From Planctomycetota bacterium (GTDB taxonomy: Bacteria; Planctomycetota; UBA1135; UBA2386): DNA of 64,000 nt. The notes beneath the pieces are model-generated. The model did not search any database. It was not told the DNA's origin and saw only the letters and a program-made list of their open reading frames with translations. The position numbers and the translations under genes are program-made. Shown one piece after another: positions 28,891-37,325 of the stretch. Each line of letters starts with the position of its first letter. Within the stretch, counting starts at the first letter, position 1. The DNA lies in assembly GCA_016794425.1 (NCBI GenBank), contig JAEUHR010000036.1:1-64000 (forward strand), given 5' to 3'.

Positions 28891-30027
28891 TCAGCGCGCG
28901 TCGATCTGGTAGCGCAGCCAGCGGCACTCGATCGGCCCGTTGCGCACCGGGAACTTCTGGCTCGCACGCAGGCCGAGCTGCCGCGACAGCTCCGGCGCGC
29001 CGCACAGCACGTACGCCGACGCACCGCCGCAGCGTTCGTGCAGGAACTGCCCGAGCGCGCGCCAGTCGTCGGCGAGCGCGCGCGGGTCGTCCTGCAGCCG
29101 TTCGCCGTACGGCGGGTTCGTGACCACCAGCGCCGGCGGGAACGGCGGCGCGAAGTCCCGCACGTCGCCGTGCACGAGCTGCACCTTGCCGCCGAGGCCG
29201 GCGGCGCCGATCGCCTGCTGCGCGATCGCGATCGCGCCCGGGTGGCGGTCGTTGCCGCACAGCTTCGGCACGCGTTCGGCGCCGGCGGCGGCGCGCGCCT
29301 CGGCCTGGTCGTAGAGCGCGCGCCACGCGCCGAGGTCGGTGTCGCACCAGCGTTCGAACGCGAACGTGCGGCCGAGCCCCGGCGCGCGGTCGGTGGCCAG
29401 CCAGGCGGCCTCGATCAGGAACGTCGCCGAGCCGCACATCGGGTCCAGCACCGGCGAGCGGCGGTCCCAGTCGGTCAGCAGCAGCAGGCCGGCGGCCGTC
29501 GCTTCATTGAGCGGGCTCCTGTGCAGCACCTCGCGGTAGCCGCGCTTGTGCAGCGGTTCGCCGCCGAGTTCGCGGTACAGGATCGCCTGTTCGCCCTGCA
29601 GCACGAGCTTGACCGGCAGGTCGGGCCGGTCGCGCGCGACGTCGGGCCGTTTGCCGGTGGCCGCGCGGAACTGGTCGCAGATCGCGTCCTTGACGACCAG
29701 CACCGGGTAGCGCGTGTCGTTGGCGAAGCTGTCCTTGACCGAGCCGTCGATCGCCAGCGTCTGCAGGTGGGTCATCGACCGCGACCAGTCGACGGTCGAG
29801 GCCAGTGCGTAGAGGTCGTCGCGGTCGCGCACGGGGCCGCGCGCGAGTTCCTCCTGCACGCGGATCGCCGAGCGCAGCCACAGGCAGGCCGCGTAGGCGG
29901 TCGCGGGTTCGTCGACGAACGAGCAGGCGCCGCGGCGCAGGGTCACGCTGCCGGCGCCGAGCTCACGCAGCTCGCGTGCCAGCACCTCTTCGAGGCCGAG
30001 CGTGCAGGCGACGTAGTAGGTCGGCAC
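28891..30027 (-). CDS. THUMP-domain class I RNA methyltransferase (RlmL/TrmN group)
   Basis: Encodes 378 residues. The N-terminus YYVACTLGLEEVLARELRELG starts the ferredoxin-like plus THUMP module that binds RNA. The methyltransferase part has motif I DPMCGSATFLIEAAW near residue 196, an acidic GNDRHPGAIAIA loop, and the catalytic motif IV NPPYGERL typical of N2-guanine or N6 RNA methylation. Length and order fit YcbY/RlmL N-half or Trm14-like enzymes that modify 23S rRNA or tRNA. It begins one base after the NuoF-like gene ends, on the same strand. Confidence 0.9.
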   Translation of the reverse strand: MPTYYVACTLGLEEVLARELRELGAGSVTLRRGACSFVDEPATAYAACLWLRSAIRVQEELARGPVRDRDDLYALASTVDWSRSMTHLQTLAIDGSVKDSFANDTRYPVLVVKDAICDQFRAATGKRPDVARDRPDLPVKLVLQGEQAILYRELGGEPLHKRGYREVLHRSPLNEATAAGLLLLTDWDRRSPVLDPMCGSATFLIEAAWLATDRAPGLGRTFAFERWCDTDLGAWRALYDQAEARAAAGAERVPKLCGNDRHPGAIAIAQQAIGAAGLGGKVQLVHGDVRDFAPPFPPALVVTNPPYGERLQDDPRALADDWRALGQFLHERCGGASAYVLCGAPELSRQLGLRASQKFPVRNGPIECRWLRYQIDAR

Positions 30028-30028
30028 G

Positions 30029-31261
30029 TCAGGATCCGGCCGGCGTGCCAGGCCCGGCGGCGCGCGCGAAGTCCTCGGCGAAGCACTGCACCGCGCTGAG
30101 CACCGGCGCAGCCGCCATCTCGATCAGCGAGCAGAAGCCCTTCTTGCGCGAGAACTCGGCGAGCTTCTGCAGTTTGTCCTGGTAGCCCGGGCCCTTGCCC
30201 TGCTGCACCGCTTTCAGGATGTGCACGAACTGGTTGGTCTCCATGCGGCACGGCGGGCACTGGCCGCACTGTTCGCGCATGAAGAACTCGGCGATCTCGA
30301 GCGTCAGCGCGACCGTGTCGGTCGCGTCGTCGACGATGCGCACGCCGCCGCAGCCCGGCGAACTGCCGAGCGGCCGCAGCGTCTCGTAGGCGATCGGCAC
30401 GTCGAGGTGCGCCGCGGCGACGAAGCCGCACGACATGGCGGGCAGCACGGCACGCACGGCGCGGCCGTTCGCGAGCCCGCCGCCGCAGTCGTCGATCAAC
30501 TGCCGGAACGTCGTGCCGAACGGCAGTTCGTAGACGCCGGGCCGCCGCACCTCGGCGCCGAGCGTGAACAGCAGCGTGCCCTTGCTCTCGGTGGTGCCGA
30601 TCGCGGCGAACGCGGCGCCGCCGTGCCGCGCGATCCAGGCCGTGTGCGCCAGCGTCTCGACGTTGTTGACCGTGGTCGGCTTCTCGAACAACCCGAGCTC
30701 GCCCGGGAACGGCGGCTTCTTGCGCGGCTTCGCCGGCTTGCCCTCGATCGCGTTCAGCGCCGCGGTCTCCTCGCCGGCGACGTAGGTCGGCGGTCCGAGG
30801 TGGAGCGCGATCGGCAGGTGCATCAGGCCCTGTTCGTCGAGTTCGCGCAGCGCCTGTTCGGCGGCGGCGCGCGGGCCGTGCATGTCCTCGATCAGGTAGA
30901 GCCACGCCTTGGTCGCGCCGGTCGCGATGCCGGCCAGCATCAGGCCCTCGAGCACCGCGTGTGGGTGGCGTTCGACCAGCACGCGGTCCTTGCGGCTGCC
31001 GGGCTCGTGTTCCCCGCCGTTGGCGACCACGTAGCGCGTGTCGTGGCCGGAGTTCGCGGCCAGCTCCCACTTGCGAGCGGTCGGGAACGCGGCGCCGCCG
31101 CGGCCGCGCAGCCCCGCGATCGCGACTTCGCGCCGCAGCTGTTCGGGCGTGCCGTCCTGCAGCAGGCGCATCAGGCCGTCGTAGCCGCCGCGGGCGCGGT
31201 ACTCGGCGAACGTCTCGGGGCCGTCGTGGGGCAGCGGCGTCAGCAGCAGTCGGGGAGCCAC
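30029..31261 (-). CDS. nuoF: NADH-quinone oxidoreductase subunit F homologue, solitary
   Basis: Encodes 410 residues from GTG 31261. It is a 51-kDa subunit: NADH/FMN-binding GLRGRGGAAFPTARKW, the second glycine-rich segment EPGSRKDRVL, YVAGEETAALNAIEGK, and ligands of the N3 4Fe-4S cluster in CGQCPPCRMET (near residues 328-334) with a distant Cys in SAVQCFAEDF. No NuoE, NuoG or other complex I gene is nearby, so it may serve a soluble NADH-dependent complex or a scattered nuo set. A start at ATG 31297 would add 12 residues; GTG is preferred because a TACCAT box lies 7 nt before it. Confidence 0.85.
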   Translation of the reverse strand: MAPRLLLTPLPHDGPETFAEYRARGGYDGLMRLLQDGTPEQLRREVAIAGLRGRGGAAFPTARKWELAANSGHDTRYVVANGGEHEPGSRKDRVLVERHPHAVLEGLMLAGIATGATKAWLYLIEDMHGPRAAAEQALRELDEQGLMHLPIALHLGPPTYVAGEETAALNAIEGKPAKPRKKPPFPGELGLFEKPTTVNNVETLAHTAWIARHGGAAFAAIGTTESKGTLLFTLGAEVRRPGVYELPFGTTFRQLIDDCGGGLANGRAVRAVLPAMSCGFVAAAHLDVPIAYETLRPLGSSPGCGGVRIVDDATDTVALTLEIAEFFMREQCGQCPPCRMETNQFVHILKAVQQGKGPGYQDKLQKLAEFSRKKGFCSLIEMAAAPVLSAVQCFAEDFARAAGPGTPAGS

Positions 31262-31268
31262 GGCCGCG

Positions 31269-31274
31269 ATGGTA
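31269..31274 (-). promoter_or_regulatory. -10-like TACCAT, 7 nt before the NuoF GTG
   Basis: On the minus strand TACCAT stands 7 nt before GTG 31261. If used, it lies inside the longer reading frame, so the 12-residue extension from ATG 31297 would not be translated from this promoter. Confidence 0.4.
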
Positions 31275-31318
31275 GGTGCCGGCGTGGCCGGTTCCATCGC
31301 TGCGCCGCGGCTTTCCCC

Positions 31319-32152
31319 TCAGCTCCGGCCGCCGAGGTGGTGGCCGCAGTGCGGGCAGGTCGGACCGTGCGAGCTGGCCGCGCCGGGGCCGTGGTGACGC
31401 CGTTCCTGGCGCGCCTTGCCGAGCTGGTCGACGAACGCCGCGCCGAGCAGGCCGGCGGGCAGCGCGAACATGCCGATGCCGAGCACCGCGATCGCGCCGC
31501 CGAGCAGGCGACCGAGGTCGGTGACCGGCGCCATGTCGCCGTAGCCGACGGTGGTCAGCGTGACGATGCCCCACCACATCGTCGCGGGGATGCTCGAGAA
31601 CGTGCGCGGCTGCGCTTCGTGCTCGCAGTAGAACATCAGCGTCGAGGCGAGCACCAGCAGCACCGCCAGCAGGAACGCCAGCGACAGCAGGTCGGGGGCT
31701 TTGGTGCGCAGCACCTGCAGCAGCGTCTGCAGCGCCAGCGAGTAGCGACCGAGCCGCACGATCCGCACGATGCGCAGCAGCCGCAGCAGGCGCAGCGTGC
31801 GCAGGTCCGGCACGATGCCGGCCAGGAACGCCGGCAGGATCGCGGCGAGGTCCAGCACCGCCATCGGCGAACACGCCCAGCGCAGCCGGCCGGCGCGGCC
31901 GGCGTAGCGCGTCGTCTCCGGAGCGGCCCAGGCCCGCAGCAGGTACTCGGTCGTGAACACTGCCACCGACACGCGCTCGAACCCGTCGAACCAGGCGGCC
32001 CACGCCGCGCGCAGCGACGGCACGGTTTCGAGCACGACGGCGACGCTGTTCAGCACGATCAACGCCGCGAGGCACAGGCGCACCAGCCGGGCGGTGGGTG
32101 CCAGAGCCTGGTCGGCTTCGAGCAGCTCGTGGACACGGCGGCGCAGCGGCAC
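31319..32152 (-). CDS. Voltage-gated potassium channel, Kv type, six-helix
   Basis: Encodes 277 residues. Six membrane segments are seen, including an S4 helix with regularly spaced arginines (LRTLRLLRLLRIVRIVRLGRY) and a pore loop with filter TLTTVGYGDMAP before S6 (GAIAVLGIGMFALPAGLLG). It should conduct K+ across the inner membrane in response to voltage. The C-terminus ends in CPHCGHHLGG, a possible half zinc site. GTG 32152 is preferred over ATG 32260 because the extra 36 residues are low-complexity and a TACGCT box lies 7 nt upstream. It is divergent from the zinc-ribbon gene. Confidence 0.9.
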   Translation of the reverse strand: MPLRRRVHELLEADQALAPTARLVRLCLAALIVLNSVAVVLETVPSLRAAWAAWFDGFERVSVAVFTTEYLLRAWAAPETTRYAGRAGRLRWACSPMAVLDLAAILPAFLAGIVPDLRTLRLLRLLRIVRIVRLGRYSLALQTLLQVLRTKAPDLLSLAFLLAVLLVLASTLMFYCEHEAQPRTFSSIPATMWWGIVTLTTVGYGDMAPVTDLGRLLGGAIAVLGIGMFALPAGLLGAAFVDQLGKARQERRHHGPGAASSHGPTCPHCGHHLGGRS

Positions 32153-32159
32153 GGCGCGG

Positions 32160-32165
32160 AGCGTA
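32160..32165 (-). promoter_or_regulatory. -10-like TACGCT, 7 nt before the K+ channel GTG
   Basis: On the minus strand TACGCT stands 7 nt before GTG 32152. It fits the near-leaderless pattern and supports this start. Confidence 0.4.
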
Positions 32166-32258
32166 GCGGGCGGGGGGCGTCGTTCGTAGCGAGGCGGGGC
32201 CGAGTGGGCGACGCGCGGCCGCCGCGGATCTGCTCCGATTGCCGGTGGAGGTTCCACC

Positions 32259-32759
32259 ATGAGGCATCATGCATCGTCGCGCGCGCTGGCATTCGCCCGC
32301 GCCCGCAAGGCCGCCCACACCTGGGTCGATCCGTACCGTCCTGCCGGCAAGCTCTATCCGGCTGCCTGCGGGCAGTGCGGTGCCACGGAGTGGCAGGGGC
32401 GCTGGCGTTGGGACGAGCCGCTGCCGGACCTGCCGCGTGTCCTGTGCCCGGCCTGCGAACGGATCCGCGACGGGGTGCCGGCGCACGTGCTCGAGCTGAC
32501 CGGCGCGCTGCCGCCGCGGTGGAACGAGGTGCGCGGCATGATCGGCAACGTCGAGCGCGCCGAAGTGGCCGAGCATCCGCTCGAGCGCGTGATGCGCGTC
32601 GAGGTGCGCGACGACCGCGTGCTGGTGCCGACCACCGGCCTGCACATCGCCCGGCGGCTCGTCGCGGCGCTGGTGCGCCGGTTTCGTCGCGAGATTCGGA
32701 TCACGTTCGGCGACCACGCGACGACGGTCGAGTGGCTCGAGCCGCGCCGCCGCGCGTGA
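32259..32759 (+). CDS. BCAM0308-family zinc-ribbon protein
   Basis: Encodes 166 residues. Two Cys pairs (AACGQCGATEW and VLCPACERIRD) form a zinc ribbon near residues 33-64, and are followed by LIGN-ERAE-like sequence (MIGNVERAEVAEHPLERVMRV) and an alpha/beta end with TTGLHIARRLVAALV. This order matches the small BCAM0308-type family, whose function is unknown. A good ribosome-binding site GGAGG sits 7 nt before ATG 32259, in contrast to many genes here. The gene is divergent from the K+ channel gene. Confidence 0.75.
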   Translation: MRHHASSRALAFARARKAAHTWVDPYRPAGKLYPAACGQCGATEWQGRWRWDEPLPDLPRVLCPACERIRDGVPAHVLELTGALPPRWNEVRGMIGNVERAEVAEHPLERVMRVEVRDDRVLVPTTGLHIARRLVAALVRRFRREIRITFGDHATTVEWLEPRRRA

Positions 32760-32767
32760 CCCGGGCG

Positions 32768-32798
32768 ATCGGCCCGCGCGCCGGTGCGCGGGCCCGAT
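32768..32798 (+). terminator. GC-rich hairpin after the zinc-ribbon gene
   Basis: ATCGGCCCGCGC (32768-32779) pairs with GCGCGGGCCCGAT (32786-32798) around a 6-nt loop with one bulged C. It starts 8 nt after the stop codon. There is no T-run, so it may act as a weak terminator or mRNA end. Confidence 0.4.
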
Positions 32799-32919
32799 GC
32801 GCTCCCCTCGCGGCCAGCCGAGGGCCGCCGATGCCACGCAATCCTGGTGCGGAGCCGCGCCGTCCCTATCATGTGCGGCCCCGAATCGCCAACCCCGGCG
32901 TCGGCACACGAGACACGTC

Positions 32920-34590
32920 ATGCAACTGACCCCGCTGCTCCAGGTGGCGACCGCCGTCGTTTTGTCCGGCGCCGCCTTCCCCACGTCCGCCGTCCGCCCC
33001 GACGAGGGCATGTGGCCCTTCGACGGTCTGCCGCTGAAGCGGCTCAAGGAGAAGTACGACTTCGAACCGACCCAGCAGTGGCTCGAGCACGTGCGGCTCG
33101 GCTCGGTGCGTTTCGACACCGGTGGCTCGGGGTCGTTCGTGTCGCCGAACGGGCTCGTGATGACCAACCACCACGTCGCGCTGGAGACGATCCAGAAGAT
33201 CTCGACGCCGGAGAAGGACTGGGTCAAGGACGGGTTCAGCGCCCGCCTCTACGGCAGCGAGGTCAAGGGCACCGATCTGACGCTGCGCCAGCTGATCGAG
33301 ATCAAGGACGTGACCGCCGAGATCCTCGCCGCGAAGGCCGCGGACAAGACGCCCGAGGGCAACGAGTGGCGCGCCAAGTTCGAGGAGATGTGCGCGGCGC
33401 TGAGCGACGATGCCAAGCACATCAAGGCCGATCCGGTGCAGCTGTACGACGGCAACCAGTTCCGGATCCACGTCTACCACGTCTACGACGACGTCCGCGT
33501 CGTGTTCGCACCCGAGAAGCAGGTCGCGTTCTTCGGCGGTGAGCCGGACAACTTCACCTACCCGCGCTTCGACCTCGACTGCGCGTTCTTCCGCGTCTAC
33601 GAGGACGACAAGCCGATCGACTCGTCGAAGTTCTACTTCCAGTGGAACGCGCAGGGCGCCGCGACCGACGAACTGGTGTTCGTCTCCGGCCACCCGGGCA
33701 GCACCGAGCGGTCGCTGACGCACGAGGAGATGGTGTTCCACCGCGACGTCAGCGTGCCGGCGATCGTGCGCGCACTGACCCGCATGGCCGAGATGATGCA
33801 GCGGCAGATGGCGGCCAGCGAGGAGAAGGCGTTCGAGCTGCGCGACCGCTACTTCGGCATCGCCAACTCGCTGAAGGCCTACGAAGGCCACCTGCGGGGC
33901 CTGCGCGACGCGGACAGCCTGGCGCGCATCAAGGTGCGGGACGCCGAGCTGATCGAGCGCAGCGGCAAGCCCGAGGTCAAGGCCGCGTTCGAGATGATCG
34001 CCGCCGAGATGGCGAAGCTCACGGAACAGTTCGGCGGCGAGCGCCCCGACATGCAGCGCATGATGCAGGAGCACGAGCGCGTGACCGTGCAGGTCTGCGG
34101 CGCCGCGAAGGCGACCATCAACCAGGCGCGCTTCGACGTCTACGGCACCGACAACTACCCGGACGCGACGTTCACGCTGCGGCTCGCCTACGGCACCGTG
34201 AAGGGCTACGAGGCGGGCACGACGATGGTGCCGCCGAAGACGACGTTCAACGGCCTCTACGAGCGCAACGCCGCGTTCGACAATCAGCCGCCGTTCGACC
34301 TGCCGCAGCACTGGCTCGAGAAGAAGTCGAAGCTGAACCTCGACACGCCGTACAACTTCGTCTGCACCTGCGACATCATCGGCGGCAACTCCGGCAGCCC
34401 GATCCTGAACCGCAAGGCCGAGGTCGTCGGCCTGGTGTTCGACGGCAACATCGAGTCGCTGCCAGGCAACTACTGGTTCGACGAGCGCATCAACCGCTGC
34501 GTCGGCGTGCACACCGGCGGCATGCTGGAGGCGATCGACAAGATCTACGGCGAGACCGCGCTGGTCCAGGAACTGACCGGCGCCAAGTGA
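32920..34590 (+). CDS. S46-family serine peptidase (DPP7/DPP11-like), short form
   Basis: Encodes 556 residues. A signal peptide (MQLTPLLQVATAVVLSGAAF) precedes a chymotrypsin-fold peptidase with GSVRFDTGGSGSFVSPNGLV and a triad of His85 (TNHHV), Asp220 (PRFDLDCAFF) and Ser491 (GGNSGSP). S46 enzymes remove dipeptides from peptide N-termini in the periplasm. Classic members have about 700 residues, with ~430 between Asp and Ser; here only 271 lie between them, so the inserted helical domain is reduced. HHC, usual in the family, is HHV here. A TATCAT box lies at 32867-32872, 47 nt before the ATG. Confidence 0.88.
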   Translation: MQLTPLLQVATAVVLSGAAFPTSAVRPDEGMWPFDGLPLKRLKEKYDFEPTQQWLEHVRLGSVRFDTGGSGSFVSPNGLVMTNHHVALETIQKISTPEKDWVKDGFSARLYGSEVKGTDLTLRQLIEIKDVTAEILAAKAADKTPEGNEWRAKFEEMCAALSDDAKHIKADPVQLYDGNQFRIHVYHVYDDVRVVFAPEKQVAFFGGEPDNFTYPRFDLDCAFFRVYEDDKPIDSSKFYFQWNAQGAATDELVFVSGHPGSTERSLTHEEMVFHRDVSVPAIVRALTRMAEMMQRQMAASEEKAFELRDRYFGIANSLKAYEGHLRGLRDADSLARIKVRDAELIERSGKPEVKAAFEMIAAEMAKLTEQFGGERPDMQRMMQEHERVTVQVCGAAKATINQARFDVYGTDNYPDATFTLRLAYGTVKGYEAGTTMVPPKTTFNGLYERNAAFDNQPPFDLPQHWLEKKSKLNLDTPYNFVCTCDIIGGNSGSPILNRKAEVVGLVFDGNIESLPGNYWFDERINRCVGVHTGGMLEAIDKIYGETALVQELTGAK

Positions 34591-34609
34591 GGCGTGCGCC
34601 GGCGGCGGC

Positions 34610-36793
34610 CTACAGGTCGCCGTCGGCGTTGTAGCGCACGACGAACGCGTCGGCCCAGCCGACCGCCGTCAGCGTCTGGCGGTTGGCGCCGCTGCCGAAT
34701 CCGGCCGCGGTCAGGAACGACCCGGTGATCGCGAACGCGCCGTTGCCGGCGACCGCGACCGCCAGCGCCTGGTCGTGTTCGGCGCCGCCGGCAGCGCGCA
34801 CCCAGGCCAGCACGCCGTTTGCGTCGTAGCGCGCGACGAAGGCGTCGCGGCCGCCGAAGCCGACCAGCGAGACCGCCGGCGTCACGCCGGTGACCAGCGC
34901 CGAAGTCTGGAAGTGGCCGGTTGCGACGATGCCGCCGTCCGCGGTCGCGGCGACGCTGCGGACTTCGTCGTCGCCGGTGCTGCCGACGGTCTGCACGGAC
35001 TGCAGCGCGCCGTCGCTGGCATAGCGGGCCAGGAAACCGTCGAGGCCGCCGAGCGCCAGCAGTGCCAGCGGCTGTGCCGCATCGGCGAAGCCCGCCTGGG
35101 CGCGGAAGCCGCCGCCGACGACCGCGTCGCCGGCCGAGGTCACCGCGAGGCTGCGCGCTTCGTCGTCGAGGGTGCCGCCGCCGCGCCGGATCCACAGCAG
35201 CGAGCCGTTGCCGTCGTAGCGGGCGACGAACACGTCGCTGCCGCCGGTCGCGGTGAGCGCGACCGCCGCGGCGCCGTCGCCGAAGGTCGCCGTACCGCGG
35301 AAGTTGCCCGCGACCAGCACGCCGCCGTCGGCGGTCGCGGCGATCGCGCGGCCGGCGTCGTCGACGTCGGCGCCACCGAACTGGCGCACCCACAGCGGGG
35401 TGCCGGCGGCGTCGTAGCGCGCGACGAAACCGTCACTCGTCGAGAGCGCACCGCGCACGGTCAGCGACACGGTGCCGAACTGTGCCTGGGCGGCGAACGA
35501 CCCGGTCACCAGCAGCGAACCGTCGGCAGCGCGGACCAGGCCGGCGATTTCGTCGCGCAGCAGGCCGCCGAACCGGCGGGCCCACAGCAGGGCACCGTCT
35601 GCCGCGTAGCGCGCAAGGAAGCCGTCGTCGTCGCCCGCCGACTGCAGGCCGCTGGTCGGTGCTCCGCCGTCGAACGCGGCGAGGCCGTGGAAGAAGCCGC
35701 CGACCACGAAGGTGCCGTCCGGATCGGCCGCGATCGCGGCCGGCCAGTCGGCGCGCGACGGTCCGCCGGCGCGGCGGGCCCAGGCGAGGGTGCCGTCGGT
35801 CCGGTAGCGGGCCAGGAACACGTCGTCGTCGCCTTGCGCGTTCAAGTGGGTGACCTGCGGCCAGAGCCCGAACGTGGTCGAGCCCGAGAAGCGCCCGGCG
35901 GCGAGCAGGGCGCCGTCGGCGGCGAACGCCAGCGCGCGACCTTCTTCGTACGAGGTGTTGCCTTCCCGCACCGCCAGGCCGACGTCGACGACCTCGAGCC
36001 GGCCCGGCGCGGTGGCCCGGGCCACGGCGCCGTCCGGCGTGGTGGCGATGCCGAGCACGGCGTACGCGCCGACCGGGACATCGGCCGGCACCACGGCGTC
36101 GGTCGCGGTCGCACCGCGCGCGATCGTGCGCGAGGTCAGTTCGTGCTGGTCGCCGGTCGTCGCAGCGTTGCCGTCGCTGTCGGCGAGGATGCGCAGCTGC
36201 GCGGTGCCGGTGCCTGGAACCACGAACCGCACCGCGACGGTGCCGCCGCGCGCGATCTGCGCGTCGGTGGCCGGCGCGGACAGCGCCAGCGCGAGCGGAT
36301 CCGGTTCTTCGTCCGGTGGATCGACCGGGCCACCGGTCGCGATCGTGATGCGGCCCGGTGCGAACGCTGCGACGGCGGCGCGGACGCCGTCGTCGAGCAG
36401 GCCCAGCAGATGGTGCGTGCCGCTGACGGCCGTCGCGGGCAGCGGCACGTCGAGCGTCAGGTCGCCCAGTTGCTCGGGCGGCAGGCTGGCCAGCAGGATC
36501 TGATCGGTCCGCGTACCAGCATCGCCGTCGGTGTCGAGCAGCAGCCGCAGCGTCGCGCGTGCCAACGGGTCGCGCGCCTGCAGCACGACCCGCATCGACG
36601 CGAGCGGGGCGACGTCGGTGTCGCTGGCAGGCTCGCTGAGGCTCAGTGATGCCGTCGGCTGGGGCTCGACGGGTGGGTCCTGGACCACGACGCCGGTGCT
36701 GCCGCCGCCGCCGCCGCAGGCGCCAGCGAGCACCAGGGGCAGCAGCGCGACGAATCGGGAACGCGCAGATCGGTGCGGGGTGTTGGGCGGCAT
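34610..36793 (-). CDS. Lipoprotein with SBBP-type beta-propeller repeats
   Basis: Encodes 727 residues. A lipoprotein signal (LVLAGACGGGGGS) is followed by two Ig/CARDB-like domains with calcium-type acidic turns (DTDGDAGT, DSDGNAAT). From about residue 275 come some eight repeats of ~50 residues with the pattern D-x-F-[LV]-A-R-Y-x-x-[DN]-G-x-L-x-W-x-R, for example DVFLARYRTDGTLAWARR. These are SBBP/beta-propeller repeats common on the surface of Planctomycetota and Myxococcota. The last repeat ends at the C-terminus (AFVVRYNADGDL). It probably sits on the outer membrane; ligand unknown. It is convergent with the S46 peptidase gene. Confidence 0.88.
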   Translation of the reverse strand: MPPNTPHRSARSRFVALLPLVLAGACGGGGGSTGVVVQDPPVEPQPTASLSLSEPASDTDVAPLASMRVVLQARDPLARATLRLLLDTDGDAGTRTDQILLASLPPEQLGDLTLDVPLPATAVSGTHHLLGLLDDGVRAAVAAFAPGRITIATGGPVDPPDEEPDPLALALSAPATDAQIARGGTVAVRFVVPGTGTAQLRILADSDGNAATTGDQHELTSRTIARGATATDAVVPADVPVGAYAVLGIATTPDGAVARATAPGRLEVVDVGLAVREGNTSYEEGRALAFAADGALLAAGRFSGSTTFGLWPQVTHLNAQGDDDVFLARYRTDGTLAWARRAGGPSRADWPAAIAADPDGTFVVGGFFHGLAAFDGGAPTSGLQSAGDDDGFLARYAADGALLWARRFGGLLRDEIAGLVRAADGSLLVTGSFAAQAQFGTVSLTVRGALSTSDGFVARYDAAGTPLWVRQFGGADVDDAGRAIAATADGGVLVAGNFRGTATFGDGAAAVALTATGGSDVFVARYDGNGSLLWIRRGGGTLDDEARSLAVTSAGDAVVGGGFRAQAGFADAAQPLALLALGGLDGFLARYASDGALQSVQTVGSTGDDEVRSVAATADGGIVATGHFQTSALVTGVTPAVSLVGFGGRDAFVARYDANGVLAWVRAAGGAEHDQALAVAVAGNGAFAITGSFLTAAGFGSGANRQTLTAVGWADAFVVRYNADGDL

Positions 36794-37216
36794 GGGGGGG
36801 GCGAGAGGGAACCCGCGAACCCTAGCTCACACCGCGGACCGGGGTCCGTGCTTCGTCTCAGCGCGAGGCTCGCACCGGCTGGCGTCGTCCGCGACCTCGG
36901 GAGCACGCCACGCGCCAGCACGACATGCCCGGAGAGATTTCGGAAGGATTTTTGGCGCCTCTCGTCGCCGGAATGCCATTCTGGCTAGCTCGAAGCGCGC
37001 TACCGTCGATCGCAAGCGGACCTCGGCGGACGGCAAGGACGGCAGCGCCCGCGGTGCCGGTGTCCGGCGCGCAAGCGCGGCGACGAACCCTCCATGCCAC
37101 CGCAGGGACAAGGGAACCGGGCCATCGCGCACCGCGCCGTCGGGCGCAGATTCCACAATGCGGTTCAGCGGGTGACGGTCGTACGTATCCCAATGCTCTC
37201 TACGCACTTACCTAAC
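36794..37216. other. Intergenic region without a convincing gene
   Basis: This stretch separates a divergent lipoprotein gene from the exported-paralogue genes. It is less G+C-rich than its surroundings. Short open frames exist but show neither the codon bias of neighbours nor recognisable protein features. A TAGGGT box (minus strand, 36819-36824) lies 25 nt before ATG 36793 and may serve the lipoprotein gene. A promoter for the plus-strand gene follows at 37217. Confidence 0.5.
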
Positions 37217-37244
37217 TTGACAGGCTCGCCGATCCCAATATTTT
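37217..37244 (+). promoter_or_regulatory. Consensus-like sigma-70 promoter for the exported paralogue pair
   Basis: A perfect -35 box TTGACA (37217-37222) is followed after 16 bp by TATTTT (37239-37244), inside the most A+T-rich patch of the window. Transcription would begin near 37251, giving a leader of about 75 nt with an AGGA ribosome-binding site at 37313-37316, 9 nt before ATG 37326. It is the only near-consensus promoter seen here and suggests high, sigma-70-driven expression. Confidence 0.65.
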
Positions 37245-37325
37245 TCCACAGTCTCGAACCGGGAACCACCAGTTGCCCGCCCCCTCGAGCGCATCTTGAC
37301 TCGCAACTCCCTAGGAAACCTCGAC

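Noticed and set aside
36827-37215. Short open frames on both strands in the gap before the exported paralogues
   Set aside because: They contradict each other in strand and frame, have no codon bias like neighbours, and the region carries a promoter and lower G+C, typical of non-coding DNA.
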